NCBI GenBank assembly: GCA_934358495.1
Contig: CAKRKO010000092.1
Location: forward strand, 1 to 9,554
Length of the DNA: 9,554 bases
Reading direction: 5' to 3'
DNA from: an uncultured Eubacterium sp.
Lineage (GTDB): Bacteria; Bacillota; Clostridia; Lachnospirales; Lachnospiraceae
A program made the translations under genes and the position numbers. This document shows, in pieces, positions 7,188 to 9,554 of the stretch; position 1 is the stretch's first letter, and every line of letters begins with the position of its first letter. A model generated the notes under the pieces. It was not told where the DNA came from and ran no database searches. It saw only the letters and a list, made by a program, of their open reading frames with translations.

Positions 7188-7242
7188 TAAAACGGACATT
7201 CGCAATCCGCTTTCGCTACTTACTCATGAACGCAGTCGCTTT
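7188..7242. repeat. Interspersed repeat, copy B, overlapping the HD gene end
   Basis: Second copy of the 55-bp repeat at 4091-4145, same orientation, 52 of 55 identical. The substitution at 7192 (G to A relative to copy A) breaks one pair of its AGCGGA/TCCGCT stem, and the GCGAC arm found next to copy A is missing. Its right part (7224-7242) is inside the HD-domain coding sequence and supplies its stop codon. Confidence 0.85.
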
Positions 7243-7841
7243 TCACTGTCATCTACAATATTTCCGGCATCTATATTTTTCTTAAAAAAGTTTTCATATG
7301 CATAATCCCACAAATCCTGCGAACCTTCTGCCGTGTGTGCATTGCGCTTCATGATCTGACTCATTGCGATACCGCGTTCTTTCCAGGCCACACCTCCGTT
7401 AACCGTATTAAGCATGGCCGGCTGCAGGTTATCCATAGTATGTGCAAATTTTGCCTCCGGGGTCTTTGCCTCCTCAAATTCTTCCCAGATATCTCTCATT
7501 TTTTTCTGCTGATCCTCCGGAAGCAGCGCATAAATACGGTCTGCGGCCTGACTTTCCCGCTCATGTTGTGTTTTCTGTCTTTCCTCGTCATAAGCATATG
7601 TATCTCCCGCATCAATTTCCACGATATCGTGGATCAGAAGCATGATAACTGTCCGCAACACATCTATTTTTTCATTGGCGTATTCTGACAGAAGCACCGT
7701 CATGATTGCCATATGCCATGCATGTTCTGCGTCATTTTCCCGGCGCACATTATCCGACAATCTCGTCTGCCTCTGAATAAACTTTTCCTTATCAATTTCT
7801 TTTATAAAATCAAACTGACGTTCCAGTCGTTCTCTGTCCAT
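7224..7841 (-). CDS. HD-domain phosphohydrolase (HDDC2/YfbR-like)
   Basis: A 205-residue HD-superfamily protein. Counting from the chosen start, His40 in NDAEHAWHMA, the His71-Asp72 doublet in LLIHDIVEIDAGD with Glu75, and Asp137 in HTMDNLQP form the H...HD...D metal site. This layout is typical of the HDDC2/YfbR-like branch, which includes 5'-deoxynucleotidases acting on dNMPs; the exact substrate is inferred. Two adjacent ATGs are possible: 7844 (3 nt from GGGAGG) and 7841 (6 nt); 7841 is preferred. The last residues (KRLRS) and the TGA are encoded by repeat copy B, so the original C-terminus was probably replaced. A promoter at 8200-8228 would give it a structured leader of about 350 nt. 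Confidence 0.85.
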   Translation of the reverse strand: MDRERLERQFDFIKEIDKEKFIQRQTRLSDNVRRENDAEHAWHMAIMTVLLSEYANEKIDVLRTVIMLLIHDIVEIDAGDTYAYDEERQKTQHERESQAADRIYALLPEDQQKKMRDIWEEFEEAKTPEAKFAHTMDNLQPAMLNTVNGGVAWKERGIAMSQIMKRNAHTAEGSQDLWDYAYENFFKKNIDAGNIVDDSEKRLRS

Positions 7842-7883
7842 CATATTCCTCCCTCTTTTTCACGATTCGAAACCCTCTTGCAG

Positions 7884-8144
7884 CAAGAATGCCGAGGGCA
7901 TTCTTGAACTTTTTTATCTCAGTCGAGAAGACTCCCTCTTCTGCAAGTGGTGAGTAATAACAAGTCTTTCTCAGTGGGAGTACAATCTCCGACTGAGATA
8001 AACGCTCCGCGGGGGCGCACATTGTCTGGGAGACAATGGTTTTGCGCCGACCGAAACGAAGTGTAGAGTGCAGTGATTCTGAGAAGAATATGTCAGCTTA
8101 CGCTGACCAGAATCACGCACCAAGTCTCACGTGCGTTCGACTTG
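7884..8144. repeat. Multi-hairpin region in the HD-gene leader
   Basis: Successive inverted repeats seen directly: (1) 7884-7893 with 7897-7906, 10 bp and 3-nt loop, followed on the plus strand by six T; (2) 7913-7925 with 7990-8002, perfect 13 bp, enclosing AGAAG/CTTCT (7926-7930, 7938-7942); (3) TCTCAGT 7969-7975 with 7992-7998, competing with (2); (4) 8014-8019 with 8043-8048 plus 8020-8027 with 8031-8038, a 14-bp stem with a 4-nt bulge; (5) 8068-8081 with 8108-8120, 13 bp with one bulged base, enclosing GTCAGC-TTAC-GCTGAC (8092-8107); (6) CAAGTC/GACTTG (8121-8126, 8139-8144). GC is higher than the flanks. This could be a composite of dispersed palindromic repeats or a structured RNA; the leftward promoter at 8200-8228 would transcribe it as a leader. 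Confidence 0.8.
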
Positions 8145-8199
8145 AATTAGAAAACATCTTTTAAAAATTTTTTCCACCAAAATTGTTCGATTATTTTTT

Positions 8200-8228
8200 A
8201 TTATATGTCACCCGCCCCACAATAGCAA
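8200..8228 (-). promoter_or_regulatory. Predicted promoter for the HD-domain gene
   Basis: Read leftward: TTGCTA (8223-8228, 4 of 6), a 17-nt spacer, and a perfect TATAAT (8200-8205). The start would be near 8193, so the transcript would carry the hairpin block before the HD gene and possibly the amidohydrolase. The spacer is unusually G-rich for this AT-rich stretch. Confidence 0.55.
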
Positions 8229-8344
8229 TTTTTTATTCATCCTATCTCTCAGTTCAGAATGAATGCTCCTCCCTTCACGAAAAATCTCCCCTTCATAACA
8301 AAATACTTTTTTTGTATTTTTCTATATGAAATAAGTATCAAATC

Positions 8345-8372
8345 TTGAAAAATCATAGTTAGATGATATAAT
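8345..8372 (+). promoter_or_regulatory. Predicted sigma-A promoter of asnA
   Basis: TTGAAA (8345-8350), a 16-nt spacer and a perfect TATAAT (8367-8372). Transcription would begin near 8379, leaving a leader of about 87 nt. The leader holds GCTGAG/CTCAGC (8381-8386, 8403-8408) and no T-box specifier structure or T-box sequence. Confidence 0.7.
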
Positions 8373-8465
8373 AAACAATGGCTGAGTCATCCAATTTTTT
8401 TGCTCAGCGCATGACACTGAATAAATATGAACAAATAACGAGAAATGATAATAGAGGAGATTTTT

Positions 8466-9476
8466 ATGGGTACCATTACTATTCCAAAAGGCTATAAATC
8501 TGACCTCAATCTGCATGATACTCAGATTGCGATCAAGACAGTAAAGGATTTTTTTCAGACACGTCTGGCTCAGGAGCTGAACCTTGCCCGTGTATCTGCA
8601 CCGCTTTTTGTAGATCCGGCATCTGGATTGAATGACAACTTAAACGGTGTGGAGCGCCCGGTAAGTTTTGACATTGCAGAGCAGAACGGACGTATTGGAG
8701 AAGTTGTACATTCTCTGGCAAAATGGAAACGTTACGCACTGGACAAATACGATTTTGAAGTTGGTTCCGGTCTGTATACCGACATGAATGCCATCCGCCG
8801 TGACGAGATTACAGATAACATACATTCCATCTTTGTAGATCAGTGGGACTGGGAAAAAGTCATTGATAAAAATCAGCGAAATCTGGATACATTAAAAGAA
8901 ACGGTTCGTCAGGTTTACAAAGTACTGCGCAAGACTGAAAAATATATGTCCATTCAGTATGACTATATCCATGAGATTTTGCCAAAAGAAATTTTCTTTG
9001 TAACAACACATGAATTAGAAGAAATGTTCCCTGATAATACACCAAAGGAGCGAGAATATTATATTGCTCAGGCAAAAGGTGCTGTCTGCATCATGCAGAT
9101 CGGTGATGAACTGGAATGTGGCGAACCACATGATGGCCGCGCACCGGATTATGATGACTGGGCTCTGAACGCAGATATTGTTGTTTACTATCCGGTTCTT
9201 GATATCGCACTGGAGCTTTCTTCCATGGGTATCCGTGTAGATGAAGTTTCTCTGAAAGAGCAGCTTGACAAAGCCGGCTGCCCGGAGCGCGCAGAACTTC
9301 CGTTCCAGAAAGCAATTCTGGAGAAAAAACTTCCGTACACCATGGGTGGGGGAATCGGGCAATCCCGTATCTGTATGTTCTTCCTGCGTAAGGCACATAT
9401 CGGCGAAGTACAGTGTTCTCTCTGGCCGGAAGAAATGGAAGCACAGCTGAAAGAAGCTGGCATTCAGTTACTTTAA
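8466..9476 (+). CDS. asnA: AsnA, aspartate--ammonia ligase
   Basis: Makes asparagine from aspartate, ammonia and ATP (AMP-forming) in the cytosol, using a fold related to class II aminoacyl-tRNA synthetases. The 336 residues compare with about 330 in E. coli. Conserved blocks seen: GLNDNLNGVERPVSFDI (54-70), AKWKRYAL (85-92), VGSGLYTDMNAIRRDE (99-114), VDQWDWE (124-130), GRAPDYDDWALNADI (224-238), ALELSSMGIRVD (248-259) and the C-terminal GGGIGQSRICMFFLRKAHIGEVQ (294-316), with the class II motif-3 type Arg. An upstream in-frame ATG (8445) would add 7 residues, but that segment encodes the GAGGAG ribosome binding site, so 8466 is the start. It is the only plus-strand gene in the window and has its own promoter. 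Confidence 0.96.
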   Translation: MGTITIPKGYKSDLNLHDTQIAIKTVKDFFQTRLAQELNLARVSAPLFVDPASGLNDNLNGVERPVSFDIAEQNGRIGEVVHSLAKWKRYALDKYDFEVGSGLYTDMNAIRRDEITDNIHSIFVDQWDWEKVIDKNQRNLDTLKETVRQVYKVLRKTEKYMSIQYDYIHEILPKEIFFVTTHELEEMFPDNTPKEREYYIAQAKGAVCIMQIGDELECGEPHDGRAPDYDDWALNADIVVYYPVLDIALELSSMGIRVDEVSLKEQLDKAGCPERAELPFQKAILEKKLPYTMGGGIGQSRICMFFLRKAHIGEVQCSLWPEEMEAQLKEAGIQLL

Positions 9477-9527
9477 GTTCTTGTTTAGGGTAATTTGGAA
9501 CAAGCAGAAACGAACTCCAACAAGAAC
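9477..9527 (+). other. Inverted repeat directly after the asnA stop codon
   Basis: GTTCTTGTT (9477-9485) pairs perfectly with 9519-9527. The same left arm (CTTGTT, 9480-9485) can instead pair with AACAAG at 9499-9504. It may be the asnA 3' end, but no clean T-run follows (only a short AAAAATTTT further on), so intrinsic termination is uncertain. The remaining bases to 9554 show no gene. Confidence 0.45.
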
Positions 9528-9554
9528 CTGAAAAATTTTCTGTGACCACTGCGT

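Larger units (their letters stand above)
7842..8465. other. Divergent intergenic region without genes
   Basis: 624 nt between the leftward HD gene and rightward asnA. From left to right: HD ribosome binding site (GGGAGG, 7848-7853), a block of tandem stem-loops (7884-8144), an AT-rich stretch, a leftward promoter (8200-8228), an AT-rich segment with a weak AAAATAC/GTATTTT hairpin (8300-8320), the asnA promoter (8345-8372) and the asnA leader. A 70-codon leftward ORF across 7810-8022 is treated as spurious because it runs through the hairpins and into the HD gene out of frame. No tRNA, T-box or known riboswitch core was recognised. Confidence 0.7.

Noticed and set aside
4091..7242. CRISPR array or transposon ends from the 55-bp repeats
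   Set aside because: Only two copies 3.1 kb apart with ordinary genes between them, no regular spacing, no cas or transposase gene, and direct rather than inverted orientation.
7884..7915. Hairpin plus six T as an intrinsic terminator on the plus strand
   Set aside because: The shape fits, but no plus-strand gene lies upstream, so it is more likely part of a repeat module; it cannot be excluded as a stop for antisense transcription.
7810..8022. 70-codon leftward ORF overlapping the HD gene start and the hairpin block
   Set aside because: It reads through several perfect inverted repeats, has no good ribosome binding site, and overlaps the true HD gene out of frame. Such reading frames over palindromic repeats are usually spurious.
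8249..8296. 15-codon leftward ORF in the divergent region as a leader peptide
   Set aside because: It lies upstream of the predicted leftward transcription start and has no ribosome binding site.
8166..8465. T-box riboswitch upstream of asnA
   Set aside because: Considered because asnA is T-box controlled in some Firmicutes, but no T-box sequence, specifier loop or terminator/antiterminator was found in the leader.

Overview
The window looks like a chromosomal segment of a gut-type Clostridia, most likely a Lachnospiraceae (Blautia/Dorea/Roseburia-like). The evidence is moderate GC, strong AGGAGG ribosome binding sites, the protein repertoire (M29 aminopeptidase of about 690 aa, VanZ-like protein, AsnA, FBP-type lactate dehydrogenase), and intergenic spaces filled with interspersed palindromic repeats. 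Genus is inference, not proven. All genes are on the minus strand except asnA at the right end.

Layout, left to right. 1-47: first codons of purE (minus), running off the left edge. 48-330: gap holding a nested inverted-repeat element (83-220). 331-3956: a compact minus-strand operon in the order pyrE, VanZ-family membrane protein, small three-helix membrane protein, M29 aminopeptidase, with gaps of 11, 11 and 16 nt and ribosome binding sites overlapping the preceding stop codons. 3957-4254: pyrE leader, a good promoter, and repeat copy A plus a 12-bp hairpin. 4255-4947: Nudix (CoA-pyrophosphatase-like) gene. 5084-6025: L-lactate dehydrogenase. 6202-7140: ACMSD/dihydroxybenzoate-decarboxylase-like amidohydrolase. 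7188-7242: repeat copy B, overlapping the 3' end of an HD-domain phosphohydrolase gene (7224-7841). 7842-8465: a 624-nt divergent intergenic region with about six stem-loops and two divergent promoters. 8466-9476: asnA (plus), followed by an inverted repeat.

The genes do not form one pathway. They are mostly housekeeping: pyrimidine (pyrE) and purine (purE) synthesis, pyruvate reduction (ldh), asparagine synthesis (asnA), nucleotide housecleaning (Nudix, HD) and peptide turnover (M29). I see no defence system, CRISPR array, prophage, transposase, rRNA or tRNA, and no new protein system. The unexplained content is intergenic: a 55-bp repeat present twice, one copy supplying the -35 box of the pyrE promoter and the other the last codons of the HD gene; a long multi-hairpin leader upstream of the HD gene with mutually exclusive pairings; and a nested hairpin in the purE leader.
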